From JADGOV01 sp040002735 (GTDB taxonomy: Bacteria > Actinomycetota > Actinomycetes > JADGOV01), in contig JBDUDX010000057.1 in NCBI GenBank assembly GCA_040002735.1, positions 1-17,190 of the forward strand: a DNA stretch of 17,190 nt, in the 5' to 3' direction. A model generated the notes under the pieces. That model saw only the letters and a list, made by a program, of their open reading frames with translations, was not told where the DNA came from and searched no databases. Position numbers and translations under genes: made by a program. Of this stretch, positions 7,020 through 14,411 are shown in pieces. Each line of letters opens with the position of its first letter. The stretch's first letter is position 1.

Positions 7020-7066
7020 AGCCAGGAAGCGAGGTCGCCTCATCAAGGCGGCCTCGCTTCCTGGCT
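7020..7066. terminator. 21-bp hairpin terminator between convergent genes
   Basis: The arm at 7020-7040 pairs with 7046-7066 over 21 positions with a single internal mismatch (T-G, a wobble in RNA) around a 5-nt loop, catca. Plus-strand RNA is followed by TTCT. It lies 10 bases past the HAD stop and 11 bases before the 3' end of the DoxX gene on the other strand, so it can serve both directions. This is the strongest intrinsic terminator candidate in the window. Confidence 0.88.
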
Positions 7067-7077
7067 TTCTGGTGCGG

Positions 7078-7647
7078 CTACCGAAGAATCGGCTGCCGCA
7101 CCACGATCGGGAGACGCGCCCATGTCCGGCCAAGTCCGTAGTAGGTGCCGGCACCGCTGGCAGCGAGTCCGATGGCAACGAGGGCGTAGATCAGGTGATC
7201 ATCGAGGAAGGGATTGGTCTGGAGCGGTAGGGACCCCATCCACATGAAGACCATCAGCGCGGTGGCGGACGCGGCGGTGATGCGCATCGCGATACCAAGA
7301 ATCAGGCCCAGGCCGATTCCCAGGAGGGCGAGCATGAAGAGCCAGTCAATGAAGGCGACGCCGGCCATGCTGTGGAACATGCCAGCGAACGGCCCTTCCA
7401 CACCCTTGAGAAAGCCGGTCGTGGGGGAACCGCCGGAGATCCAGGCCTTGGCGCTGGGCGTCGCGAATCCCAGTCCGAAAGTCTTGTCGAGGAAAGCCCA
7501 CAGGAAGACGAACCCGAGACTGACCCGGGTAAGGGCCCAGACAACCGGGGCGATCCGCGAGGTTCCGGCTGGCGTGAACTCCGCCGCCTTGTAGTCGAAC
7601 CCGTTGCCAGTACCGGCGGTGGGTAAACGATGCTCGAGGACGGCCAT
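7078..7647 (-). CDS. DoxX-like integral membrane protein
   Basis: A 189-aa membrane protein of the DoxX/TQO-small type. It has a soluble N-terminus and four hydrophobic segments: WALTRVSLGFVFLWAFLDKT, SMAGVAFIDWLFMLALLGIG running into GLGLILGIAMRITAASATAL, VFMWMGSLPLQ and HLIYALVAIGLAASGAGTYY. The first helix with R..LG..FLWAF.DK and the region GGSPTTGFL and NPFLDDHLIYA match actinobacterial DoxX proteins, some of which are annotated as thiosulfate:quinone oxidoreductase subunits; enzymatic activity is not shown by the sequence. Start ATG 7647 has AGGAG 8 nt upstream, while the longer frame from 7737 has none. It ends at the shared hairpin terminator. Confidence 0.85.
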   Translation of the reverse strand: MAVLEHRLPTAGTGNGFDYKAAEFTPAGTSRIAPVVWALTRVSLGFVFLWAFLDKTFGLGFATPSAKAWISGGSPTTGFLKGVEGPFAGMFHSMAGVAFIDWLFMLALLGIGLGLILGIAMRITAASATALMVFMWMGSLPLQTNPFLDDHLIYALVAIGLAASGAGTYYGLGRTWARLPIVVRQPILR

Positions 7648-7785
7648 TATGCCTTCTCCTGTCGTGACCCTTGGCGGGTCTGATGAATAAGCGGTAATGC
7701 CATAATGTCTTGGTTTGTTTACGCCGAGATGCCGCAAACGTCCCCACTTTGCGAGAAGTACGTCCTCCCGCCGATCTGCGCCGCT

Positions 7786-7804
7786 TTACCCGGCCGGTGG
7801 GTAA
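7786..7804. terminator. Weak hairpin downstream of the SulP gene
   Basis: ttaccc at 7786-7791 and gggtaa at 7799-7804 form a 6-bp stem with loop ggccggt, 18 bases past the SulP stop codon on the minus strand. There is no U-tract in the minus-strand RNA. It may be a weak terminator or chance. Confidence 0.25.
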
Positions 7805-7821
7805 CGCCTCATCGAGGGAGG

Positions 7822-9609
7822 TCAGCCGGTGAGCGTGCCGGGTTCAGCTCGCGGCGAGCTCGCCGGGGAACCGTGATAGGCCTCGAGCACCTCCCCGGCG
7901 GTGTGGAAGTACGCGTCCGCGTCGAGCGCGGCGGTGACGCCGTACCGGTCGAGTTGCTCGCGTACAGCCGGTACCACGCCCGACATGACCATCCGGACCC
8001 GATGCTGGCGCAGGGTTTCCGCGGCCTGCAGGAGGGCGGCGGCGGCAGAGTAATCCACGTCGCCGATGGCGGCGGCGTCCAGACAGAACCACCGCGGTGG
8101 TTCGGCCGAGATGAGCGACTCGAGATCCGCGCGAAAGGACGCCGCGTTGGCGAAGTACAGGCTGCTGCCGAACCGATACACGACCAGCCCCGGCTCGGTA
8201 CGGGCACCGGCGGTCACGGGCTGCGACTGCCAGTGCCCGCTTTTGGACTTGACCAGAACGTTGCTGCGCGGGTGGTAACTGTGCCGGAGATGATCGACCA
8301 TCGACGCCACGATGGCGACGACCATTCCCTGCTTCACGCCGAGCACGACCACGGCGGCTGCGGTGATCAATGCAACCGCGAACTCCGGGCGCCGGAGCGC
8401 GTTGAGCCGCCGCAGTCCACTGATGTCGATCAGCTCGACCCCGATGAGGAACACCACTGCGGCCAGCGCCGCCACCGGCAGCGCAGCCAAGGGACCGGTG
8501 AGTACGAGCAATACCAGCAGCACGATGATGCTCGTCGCGACCTGCGCGAGTTGGCTGCGTCCCCCGGCGCTGTCCACCAGCGCGGTCTTCGTCGGACTCC
8601 CGTTGACCACGAACGTGCCGGTGAAGGCCGCGGCGACATTTGCGGCGCCGAGCCCGACCAAGTCGGCGTCCTGATCCAGCTGCTCATTGTGGCGGGCTGC
8701 ATAGGCGCGCGACGTCGCCGAACTCTGCGCCAAGATCACCACGAACATCGACGCGGCCACGCCCAGCATCCGGGCCGCATCGCTCGGCCCCAGAGCCGGC
8801 ACAGTGAGGTGCGGAAGTCCCTGCGGAACGGTACCGAGCACCGCCACGCCGTGCTCGGCCAGATCCGCCAGCCGGCTCACCACGATCGCGCCGACGACGG
8901 CTAACAAGGCGGCCGGTACCCGTCGAGTGAGCCGACGGAGGCCCACCAGAGTGACCAGCACACCGGCCGCGACTGCCAGCGTGCCCGGGCGTACCGCCGG
9001 AAGCTGCCGCACGGTATCGAGAAGTCTGCCCAGCGTCCCCCGGCCGGTCGCGTCCACGCCCAGCATGTCGGGAAGCTGTCCACACGCGACTTGGACGCCG
9101 ACCCCGGTGAGGAAGCCGATCAGCACCGTTCGGGACAGGAAGTCGGCGAGGAAGCCGAGTCGAATGAGGCGGGCGATCAGCAGCATGCCGCCAGCGAGGA
9201 GGGCGGCCAATCCCGCCAGCTCCACGTACCTTGGGGACCCGACGGCCGCGACGCTACCTACCCCCGCTGCCAAGATCGTGGCGGTGGCTGAATCCGCGCC
9301 GACGACCAGGTGGCGGGACGAGCCCAGTACCGCGAAGACCGCAAGCGGCAGCAGGATCGTGTACAGGCCGGTGACCGCCGGCATACCGGCGATCTTCGCG
9401 TACCCGAGAACTGCCGGGATGCCCACCGCCGCTCCCGCGACGCCGGCGAGCACGTCGCTGCCGACCAATGACCGCTCGACCGGCAGGATGCCGGCGAGCA
9501 CCGGCAGTCGGGGCCAGCGCCGGGGGCGGTGAGCGGCGGTTCTCAACGAGCGTCCAACCGGCACCCAGTACGAGCCGTGGAGAGGTGCCGGTGGCACGCG
9601 TGCGGGCAC
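7822..9609 (-). CDS. SulP family inorganic anion transporter with STAS domain
   Basis: About 595 aa. The N-terminal two thirds is a SulP (SLC26-like) transporter: ERSLVGSDVLAGVAGAAVGIPAVLGYAKIAGMP opens the first helices, followed by GLYTILLPLAVFAVLGSSRHLVVGADSAT, a signature of the family, and about ten more hydrophobic segments, with NGSPTKTALVDSAGGRSQLA near helix 8. The last 130 residues are a cytoplasmic STAS domain, including VVYRFGSSLYFANAASFRADL and LDAAAIGDVDYSAAAALLQA with the conserved DxDYSA loop. The substrate may be sulfate, bicarbonate or another anion; no carbonic anhydrase is fused. The start is a GTG at 9609 with GGGGGA almost touching it, so the in-frame GTG four codons later (9597), at better spacing from the same GGGGGAG, is a good alternative. 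Confidence 0.9.
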   Translation of the reverse strand: MPARVPPAPLHGSYWVPVGRSLRTAAHRPRRWPRLPVLAGILPVERSLVGSDVLAGVAGAAVGIPAVLGYAKIAGMPAVTGLYTILLPLAVFAVLGSSRHLVVGADSATATILAAGVGSVAAVGSPRYVELAGLAALLAGGMLLIARLIRLGFLADFLSRTVLIGFLTGVGVQVACGQLPDMLGVDATGRGTLGRLLDTVRQLPAVRPGTLAVAAGVLVTLVGLRRLTRRVPAALLAVVGAIVVSRLADLAEHGVAVLGTVPQGLPHLTVPALGPSDAARMLGVAASMFVVILAQSSATSRAYAARHNEQLDQDADLVGLGAANVAAAFTGTFVVNGSPTKTALVDSAGGRSQLAQVATSIIVLLVLLVLTGPLAALPVAALAAVVFLIGVELIDISGLRRLNALRRPEFAVALITAAAVVVLGVKQGMVVAIVASMVDHLRHSYHPRSNVLVKSKSGHWQSQPVTAGARTEPGLVVYRFGSSLYFANAASFRADLESLISAEPPRWFCLDAAAIGDVDYSAAAALLQAAETLRQHRVRMVMSGVVPAVREQLDRYGVTAALDADAYFHTAGEVLEAYHGSPASSPRAEPGTLTG

Positions 9610-9924
9610 TCCCCCGGAACGGCATCAGTGTCGTACATCGGCCGACCTTGTCAAATGCGCAGCAGCAGGGCAAGGGTCAGAAGTTTGCCACCTCCCTTCG
9701 GGGCCGCCGCAGGGCCGACGTGGCGGAGGTCACAGGCATTCCTGCTGCCGTTCTGAATCGATCTAGTAAGCTATTCCCTGTGGCGAAGAACCTGCTGTCG
9801 CGTATGTAACGACGACGTTCCCCGGTCGAAACGCTCACCGCGGACAGTGGTACGCGAAGGCAGGCACCACCATCGAAGCGCCACCATTCGAAGTCCCCCC
9901 GCAAGCAAAGATAAGGAGAGAAAC
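9610..9924. other. Divergent intergenic region between SulP and a small membrane protein
   Basis: This stretch of 315 bases separates the SulP gene (minus) from the small gene at 9925 (plus) and must carry promoters for both. It is locally more AT-rich around 9750-9790, where a promoter is likely, but I could not fix -35/-10 hexamers with confidence. Open frames crossing it do not resemble known proteins. No repeat or hairpin of note was seen. Confidence 0.5.
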
Positions 9925-10161
9925 ATGCCGGCCTCACCTGTTGCACGACCGCTGTCCGCCGGCTTTGCCAAGATCACCACCCGGCCAATATCAGCCTCCC
10001 GTTTGCTGCTCCTGCTCGCGCTGGTACTCACCGCTGCCGCGCTGCTCGCCGGCGGCATGTGGGGGCCGCTGGCGCTCTGCGTCGGGCTCCCGGCCGCAAT
10101 CCTCGGCTACGCACTGGAGCTTCGACGGCTTTGGACATCGGTCGGTGGTACCGGCGGCTGA
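9925..10161 (+). CDS. Small two-helix membrane protein, unrecognised
   Basis: A 78-aa protein. The ATG at 9925 is preceded by an excellent AAGGAG with a 7-nt spacer, the best ribosome binding site in the window, which makes the gene credible despite its size. After a soluble start (MPASPVARPLSAGFAKITTR) come two hydrophobic helices, about residues 26-45 (RLLLLLALVLTAAALLAGG) and 46-63 (MWGPLALCVGLPAAILGYAL), and a short basic tail (ELRRLWTSVGG). I do not recognise a family. It may form an operon with the gene at 10240, 78 bases downstream. Confidence 0.65.
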   Translation: MPASPVARPLSAGFAKITTRPISASRLLLLLALVLTAAALLAGGMWGPLALCVGLPAAILGYALELRRLWTSVGGTGG

Positions 10162-10239
10162 AGTACTGCGTCATTCGCCGGCGCTTCCCCTTCGCCCCAT
10201 TTGCATTTGCATTGTTTCTGAGAGGACTACGTATCCCGC

Positions 10240-10611
10240 ATGCCCACACGACCGCTTGTCGACCCGGCCGCTCGCGCCCGTTGGCGGCAGACCTGGCACC
10301 GCTTCGACACCTGGAGCCTGAACAACGCGAACCCCGTCCTCTACCGGCCCCGCCGGGACTGGCTGCCCGATCTTCGCGGGCCGGAGTTGATCCGCGACCT
10401 GGGCCGCAAGGTCTCCGCCGCCACCGCCGCGCTACGCCGCCGTCGGCGGTTGGAGCAGGAGGTGGCCCAGTACTCCGCCACCTCGGACGTGGTGGAGATC
10501 GAGACGATTCTGGAGCGTGGCACGGCTGAGGAAACCTCGGAAGTACGGGACATCCTGACCCAGCAGGCGATCAGGCGTAGCCGGCCCCGGTGGTGGAATC
10601 TCCGCGGCTGA
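10240..10611 (+). CDS. Hypothetical protein, charged and helical
   Basis: A 123-aa soluble protein that I do not recognise. The N-terminal half is Trp/Arg/Asn-rich (WRQTWHRFDTWSLNNANPVL, RPRRDWLPDLRGPELIRDLG). The middle is a basic helix (AATAALRRRRRLEQEVAQYS) and the C-terminal half is acidic then basic (DVVEIETILERGTAEETSEV), ending RPRWWNLRG. Coding-like amino-acid pattern over its whole length argues it is real. GAGAGGA lies about 13 nt before the ATG. The 3' end overlaps by 41 bases the tail of the convergent ApbE frame, which is probably non-homologous tail sequence there. Confidence 0.6.
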   Translation: MPTRPLVDPAARARWRQTWHRFDTWSLNNANPVLYRPRRDWLPDLRGPELIRDLGRKVSAATAALRRRRRLEQEVAQYSATSDVVEIETILERGTAEETSEVRDILTQQAIRRSRPRWWNLRG

Positions 10612-11496
10612 TCGGGTCAGGAATCGGCCGGTGGGGGTTCCACCGCGCCTTCGCCGGGAGGTGGCGACCAACGGCCGAATGTGACCCGGGCCAGCTTGGA
10701 CCAGATGGACGTGCGGCGTCGGCAAGTCCCGAGGTGGCGTACACGCCGTTGCGGTCGACGACGATGCCGTCATAGTCCGGTACCGCCTCGAGCCAGGGAA
10801 GCGCCTTCGGTCCCTTGACGAATGCAGCCGTCGCGTACACGTCGGCCCACAGCAGTGAGGGGCCGACAACCGTGACCGACAGCAGGTCATCCACGGGGTA
10901 GCCGTCTTTCGGGTCCACGATGTGCCGGCCGCGCCGGGCGGTGCCCGAGGTGGCGATTCCACCGGTGGACAGGGGGAGGACGGCGATCAACCGAGCCGGT
11001 TGTCGGGGGTCCTCCACGCCGATCCGCCAGGGCGTTCCAGGCTGGCCGCCCGCGTCTCCGGCGATGTCACCCCGGCGTTGACACTGACGTCACACCCGGT
11101 CGAGCGGGCAAGTCGGGCCGCCATCTGCTCGATGGCCCACCCTTTCACCAGGCCGGAGGGGTCGAAGCGGCGTTCCCCGTGGGCGGCCGGGTCCGGGCAG
11201 TGGGCGTTGAAGTGCCCTCCGGTTCGCTTGCGCGCGACTTCGCACAGCTCAAGTACCTCGCTCATCGACGGGTGCACCGCCGCCAGCGACAGCTCCGCGC
11301 GATTGAGCCGGCTGACCTCGCTGTCCGCAGAATAGGTACTGAACCGGGCATCGATCACCCGCAACTCCTCGAAGGCCGCATATACCAGCCGCGCTGTGTC
11401 GTCGGCGCGGGCGGCCTGCCCGCGGACGTGCACGCTCACCGGCATGCCCATCACCTGCTCGACCCAGGCGCGGTGCGGGATCGTCGTCGATGCCAT
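10571..11496 (-). pseudogene. apbE: ApbE-type FAD:protein FMN transferase, frameshifted
   Basis: The ApbE reading is split between two frames. From ATG 11496 the first gives the usual N-terminus (MGMPVSVHVRG, FEELRVIDARFSTYSADSEV, SRLNR), then GGHFNAHCPDPAAH, FDPSGLVKGWAIEQMA and DVSVNAG. At the NAGGDI motif a run of four C (plus strand 11070-11073) seems one base short. The second frame continues DIAGDAGGQPGTPWRIGVED, LSTGGIATSGTARRGRHIVDP, then ADVYATAAFV with the Asp and Thr expected for metal binding. Relatives transfer FMN from FAD to a Ser/Thr of a target protein outside the cytoplasm, and the target is probably the preceding gene. The ATG overlaps that gene's TGA (TGATG), indicating coupling. 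About 50 residues after YATSGL look non-homologous. The frameshift may be real or a homopolymer error. Confidence 0.85.
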
Positions 11497-11930
11497 CACA
11501 GGTGTGCCTGATCCAGCGCTGACTGCAGCGAGGTGACGTACCCGTCGCTGGTGTCGGTGGCTCCGCTGACGTGGTCGATCTGCGCGCTCTGGGCAGCGAT
11601 GGTCTCCGACTTGAGGATGGGCAGCGCGTAGCTGTTGATCTCATCGTCGCGGGGGTTGCCTTGCGGGTATTCCACGACGGTCACGGTCCTGATTCGGCCA
11701 CCCGAAACGGTGACCTTGACCTGCACCGGTCCCCACCGGGTCGATGCCGCACTGCCGGTGAAGGTGCCGCCGGATGAGGCGGCGGTCGTCGGGGTCGTAC
11801 CGGTCGTCGGGGTCGTACCGGTCGTACCGGCGGCGGCCGGAGCGGCGATTCCCGCGGTGGAGGTGTAATAGCTGAACAGCATGACGAGGCCGGAGACCGT
11901 ACCGGCCAGCGCCGCGATTATCTTGCGCAC
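11496..11930 (-). CDS. FMN-binding domain protein with flavinylation motif
   Basis: A 144-aa exported or anchored protein. It opens with a membrane segment (VRKIIAALAGTVSGLVMLFS), then a Thr/Gly/Pro linker built from an 18-bp DNA repeat, then a small FMN-binding domain of the NqrC/RnfG type: VQVKVTVSGGRIRTVTVVEY, INSYALPILKSET and HVSGATDTSDGY. The SGAT at residues 122-125 fits the known flavinylation motif, with FMN expected on Thr125 by phosphoester bond. The start GTG at 11930 has AAGGGA about 6 nt upstream, and the longer frame lacks homology. It lies 13 bases after the reductase stop and overlaps ApbE at TGATG, so the three genes form one operon. The likely role is an extracytosolic one-electron carrier. 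Confidence 0.88.
   Translation of the reverse strand: MRKIIAALAGTVSGLVMLFSYYTSTAGIAAPAAAGTTGTTPTTGTTPTTAASSGGTFTGSAASTRWGPVQVKVTVSGGRIRTVTVVEYPQGNPRDDEINSYALPILKSETIAAQSAQIDHVSGATDTSDGYVTSLQSALDQAHL
11784..11828. repeat. 18-bp tandem repeat encoding a Thr-rich linker
   Basis: ggtcgtcggggtcgtacc at 11784-11801 is repeated exactly at 11802-11819 and followed by a half unit, ggtcgtacc, at 11820-11828. On the minus strand each unit encodes GTTPTT in the linker between the membrane anchor and the FMN-binding domain. The unit length is a multiple of three, so copy number could change without frameshift. Confidence 0.9.
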
Positions 11931-11943
11931 GTCGGAATCCCTT

Positions 11944-13349
11944 TCACCAGGAGAAGCGTTCGGTGTGGACGCGCGCGACCGGTACACCAGCGTCGCGCGC
12001 TGCTCGGCTGACCGCGTCCATCCAGGCGTCCGGTCCGCAGAGGAAGACGTCCTGGGAGGCGATGTCCGGTACGAGATTGCGCAGTGCCGCACTGTCGGAG
12101 AGGTGGCCGAGGTATCCGGGCAACCACGAGTCCGGGCGAGCCCGGGACCCGAGCAGGTACACCAACCGCACGCCGCGGGCGCTTGCCAACGCCTCGAGTT
12201 CGGCGCCGAAGACCACGTCGGCGTCGCTGCGGGCCCGGACGATCAGGGTGCCGTCCCCCGGTGCCAGACGCAGGTCCTCGATGAGGGCGCGCAGCGGTGT
12301 GATCCCGATTCCGGCAGCGATCAGCGTCACTCGCGGTTGGGTGCGTCGCCCTGAGGTGAGCGCCCCGTACGGCCCTTCGAAGGCCACCCGGGTGCCGGGC
12401 CGTAGCCGAGCCAGCGACCGGCTGCCGTCGCCGAGGTCCTTCACGGTGATCCGCAACACCTGCGGATGCGGGGGAGCGGAGAGCGAGTACGGATGGCCGC
12501 GACTCCACCCGGGACCGTCGAGAAATCGCCAGAGGAAGAACTGACCGGCCCGAGCCGGCAGCCGGTCCAACGCGCGGCCGGAGAGGTGCAAGGACACCAC
12601 GCCGGGCGCGTCGGGAACGACCTCGGCCACCACCATCGGTGGCGCAGCGACCGGTACGCCGGTACGCCGAACCGGAAGACCAGCACCGAGCCGAGGGTGA
12701 GCACGTACAGGCTCCACCAGTAGGCGCGGGCCGCGGGTGCGGCCACGAATTCACCGCCGTTCCACAGCTGGTGCGGGAGGGCGAGTCCGACGCCCAGATA
12801 GGCGTAGAGGTGCAGCAGATGCCAGGACTCGTACCGCAGTTTCCGCCGCGCAGCGCGCACCGACGTCACCACGACGAGCACCAGGAGCAACGTGCCGGCG
12901 GTGGCCAGCAGCATGCCGGGATACGTCGCCACCAGGGTCCACAACTCGGGGACGGCACGGCGATGCGTTGTGATGGCGTATCCGACGGTGATCAGCGCGA
13001 TATGCGCGAGCATGAGATGGAACGACGTGAACCCCACCCACCGGTGCCAGCGGGCCAGGCGGTCCTGGCCCCAGCTGCGTTCCGCCCACGGGATGCGCGC
13101 CATTCCCAGTACCTGCAGGAGCAGCAGATCGGCGGCGAGCAACCCGGCGAGCCGGCCCGCCGACGTCAGGCCGGGACCGAGCCCGGAGAGCAGTTCCTGA
13201 AGGCCCCGGTTTGCCAGCCACAGCGCGGTCACCACCACCAGGCTGGTGTAAGCGAGGAAAGCCACCAGCGTTCCCGGCCAGGTCGGGTAGGACGCCCGCA
13301 ACGGTGCCGTCCGAATCGGCCGAGTGCGAGGCGGCGCAGTCGTGGTCAC
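11944..13349 (-). pseudogene. Ferric reductase-like membrane protein fused to ferredoxin reductase domain, frameshifted
   Basis: Restoring one base joins two frames into a protein of about 467 aa. The first frame (GTG 13349) has six or so membrane helices with histidine pairs expected for hemes: WHRWVGFTSFHLMLAHIALI and YESWHLLHLYAYLGVGLALP. It reaches AYRSLRHR, then leaves homology. The second frame takes over at VVAEVVPDAPGVVSLHLSGR with a FNR-like domain: HPYSLSAPP (FAD), PGTRVAFEGPYGAL, AAGIGITPLRALI (NAD(P)H) and VFLCGPDAWM. The junction is at about 12636-12638, where one G appears missing (CGATGG for CGGATGG). In relatives this protein moves electrons from NAD(P)H across the membrane via FAD and two hemes. 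Without correction two separate polypeptides are possible, the second starting at GTG or ATG near 12717 or 12637. No ribosome binding site precedes GTG 13349. Confidence 0.85.
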
Positions 13350-13482
13350 GTGTTAGACGATGGCCGTGGCACCTGTAAGGCGGCTGTGGGGAGCCTGTCC
13401 GTGCCCGCAGGATTCCGGTGTGCGTCGACCTCTCCTCGGCGTGGGACTGGGCCGCATTGTCGGGATTACCGTGGTAGGACAC

Positions 13483-14117
13483 ATGATGCAGCGGCACCCG
13501 GCGGCCACGCCCACGCGACTCCGGTTCGACGGCTGGATCGCGGGCTTGGGTACGGCCTCGGGTACCCGGATCGTTGTCGGGCACTGGGTACGTTCGCCCT
13601 TCGGCTCGGTGAGCGACGTGATGCTGGAATCACCGGTGGGGGAGCGGCTGCTGCTGGCGTCGAGCGAGGAGTTCGCGGTTTTCGTGGCCGCGACGTACGT
13701 CTTCGATCGGATCGAGGTCACCCCGGTTGCCGTATCCGTCCGCGGGAACGCGTGGACGGTCACTGCCGGTCCGCTCGACCTGTCGTTCACCGTCGGTCGG
13801 CGGGGCGTACTCGGATTTCTGCTTCGAGCCGTGCCGCCACCACTCGCCCGGACGCCGAGATGGGTGGAGCTGGTGGATCTGCCCGCCCGGTGTCTGCTGC
13901 GCGGGGTGCGCACTCGCGCAAGCGCCGGAAATGGGCGGCGGGAGTGGTACGGCGCCCAGGACCTGCGCCGCATCATTTCGGCCGCCGGCCACCGTGACGG
14001 GCAGAATCTCGGTGAGCTGGCCGCCGTCGACCCACCGGTACGTTCGGGTTCGGTTCGACGCCTCGCTTCCCGGCGTTGGTCCGGATGGCCACCACCGTGG
14101 AAGCGCCGGCGGAGTAG
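13483..14117 (+). pseudogene. Conserved-looking hypothetical protein with C-terminal frameshift
   Basis: From ATG 13483 (AGGA 3-5 nt upstream; ATG 13486 also possible) the frame encodes LRFDGWIAGLGTASGTRIVV, GHWVRSPFGSVSDVMLESP, FAVFVAATYVFDRIEV, DLSFTVGRRGVLGFLLRAVP and GRREWYGAQDLRRIISAAG, ending LGELAAVDPPV. I have no function for it; it looks like a hypothetical of about 210 aa common in this bacterial group, soluble, with a beta-rich N-terminal half. At about 14043 one base is missing: the uninterrupted frame then becomes arginine-rich to 14187, whereas the next frame reads FGFGSTPRFPALVRMATTVE and stops at TAG 14115-14117, a much more natural end. The gene diverges from the reductase operon with a 133-bp gap. 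Confidence 0.6.
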
Positions 14118-14161
14118 TACCGAGCCGATGATCGGCGTTCGCCGGTGCCGCGCAACCTTCT

Positions 14162-14194
14162 CGCGTGACCACCGTCTGCCCGCGTGACCACCGT
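14162..14194. repeat. 14-bp direct repeat
   Basis: cgcgtgaccaccgt occurs at 14162-14175 and 14181-14194, with a 19-bp period. It lies in non-coding DNA after the hypothetical gene. It could be a short duplication or a pair of protein-binding sites. Confidence 0.6.
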
Positions 14195-14222
14195 GGTCGC
14201 TACCGGGCCGCCACGAAAGGTC

Positions 14223-14249
14223 GCCAAGGAGATCCACGATCTCCTTGGC
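14223..14249. terminator. Hairpin copy 1 of a duplicated 27-bp inverted repeat
   Basis: Arms gccaaggagatc and gatctccttggc form a perfect 12-bp stem around cac. The same 27 bases recur at 14306-14332. Position between convergent genes (13483-14117 and 14412-14678) suggests a bidirectional terminator. There is no U-tract. The arm contains a full Shine-Dalgarno-like AAGGAGAT and its complement. Confidence 0.65.
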
Positions 14250-14305
14250 CCTCCGGGTTGTCGTTCTGCTGCCCGGAATAGCCCGACCGTACGGCCACAA
14301 GGGCT

Positions 14306-14332
14306 GCCAAGGAGATCCACGATCTCCTTGGC
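14306..14332. terminator. Hairpin copy 2 of a duplicated 27-bp inverted repeat
   Basis: Identical over all 27 bases to the element at 14223-14249, with starts 83 bases apart. The flanks are unrelated apart from a few bases (ggcc after copy 1, ggccc after copy 2). An exact second copy so near suggests either a tandem terminator or a dispersed REP-like palindrome. Confidence 0.65.
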
Positions 14333-14411
14333 CCACCAGGTAGCTTCCCACGGGAAAGATCGAACAGACCCGGTACGCGTCGAGCGCGTTAGGGAATCCC
14401 GTACCAGCCGC

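Noticed and set aside
7705..8904. 399-codon plus-strand frame opposite SulP
   Set aside because: His/Arg/Gly-rich antisense shadow of a clearly recognisable transporter.
10198..10218. AT-rich catttg repeats (catttgcatttgcattg) before the gene at 10240
   Set aside because: Short, imperfect and only about three units; could be part of a promoter, but no hexamer pair with proper spacing is visible.
12620..12645. Programmed frameshifting between the ferric reductase and FNR frames
   Set aside because: No slippery heptamer or downstream pseudoknot is evident, and relatives normally encode one continuous protein; a plain missing base is simpler.
13360..13482. N-terminal extension of the 13483 hypothetical back to ATG 13360
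   Set aside because: The extension shows no conserved character and has no ribosome binding site, whereas AGGA sits just before ATG 13483.
12639..13997. 452-codon plus-strand frame across the reductase and the hypothetical gene
   Set aside because: Crosses two well-supported genes on both strands and has arginine/glutamine-rich composition without motifs.
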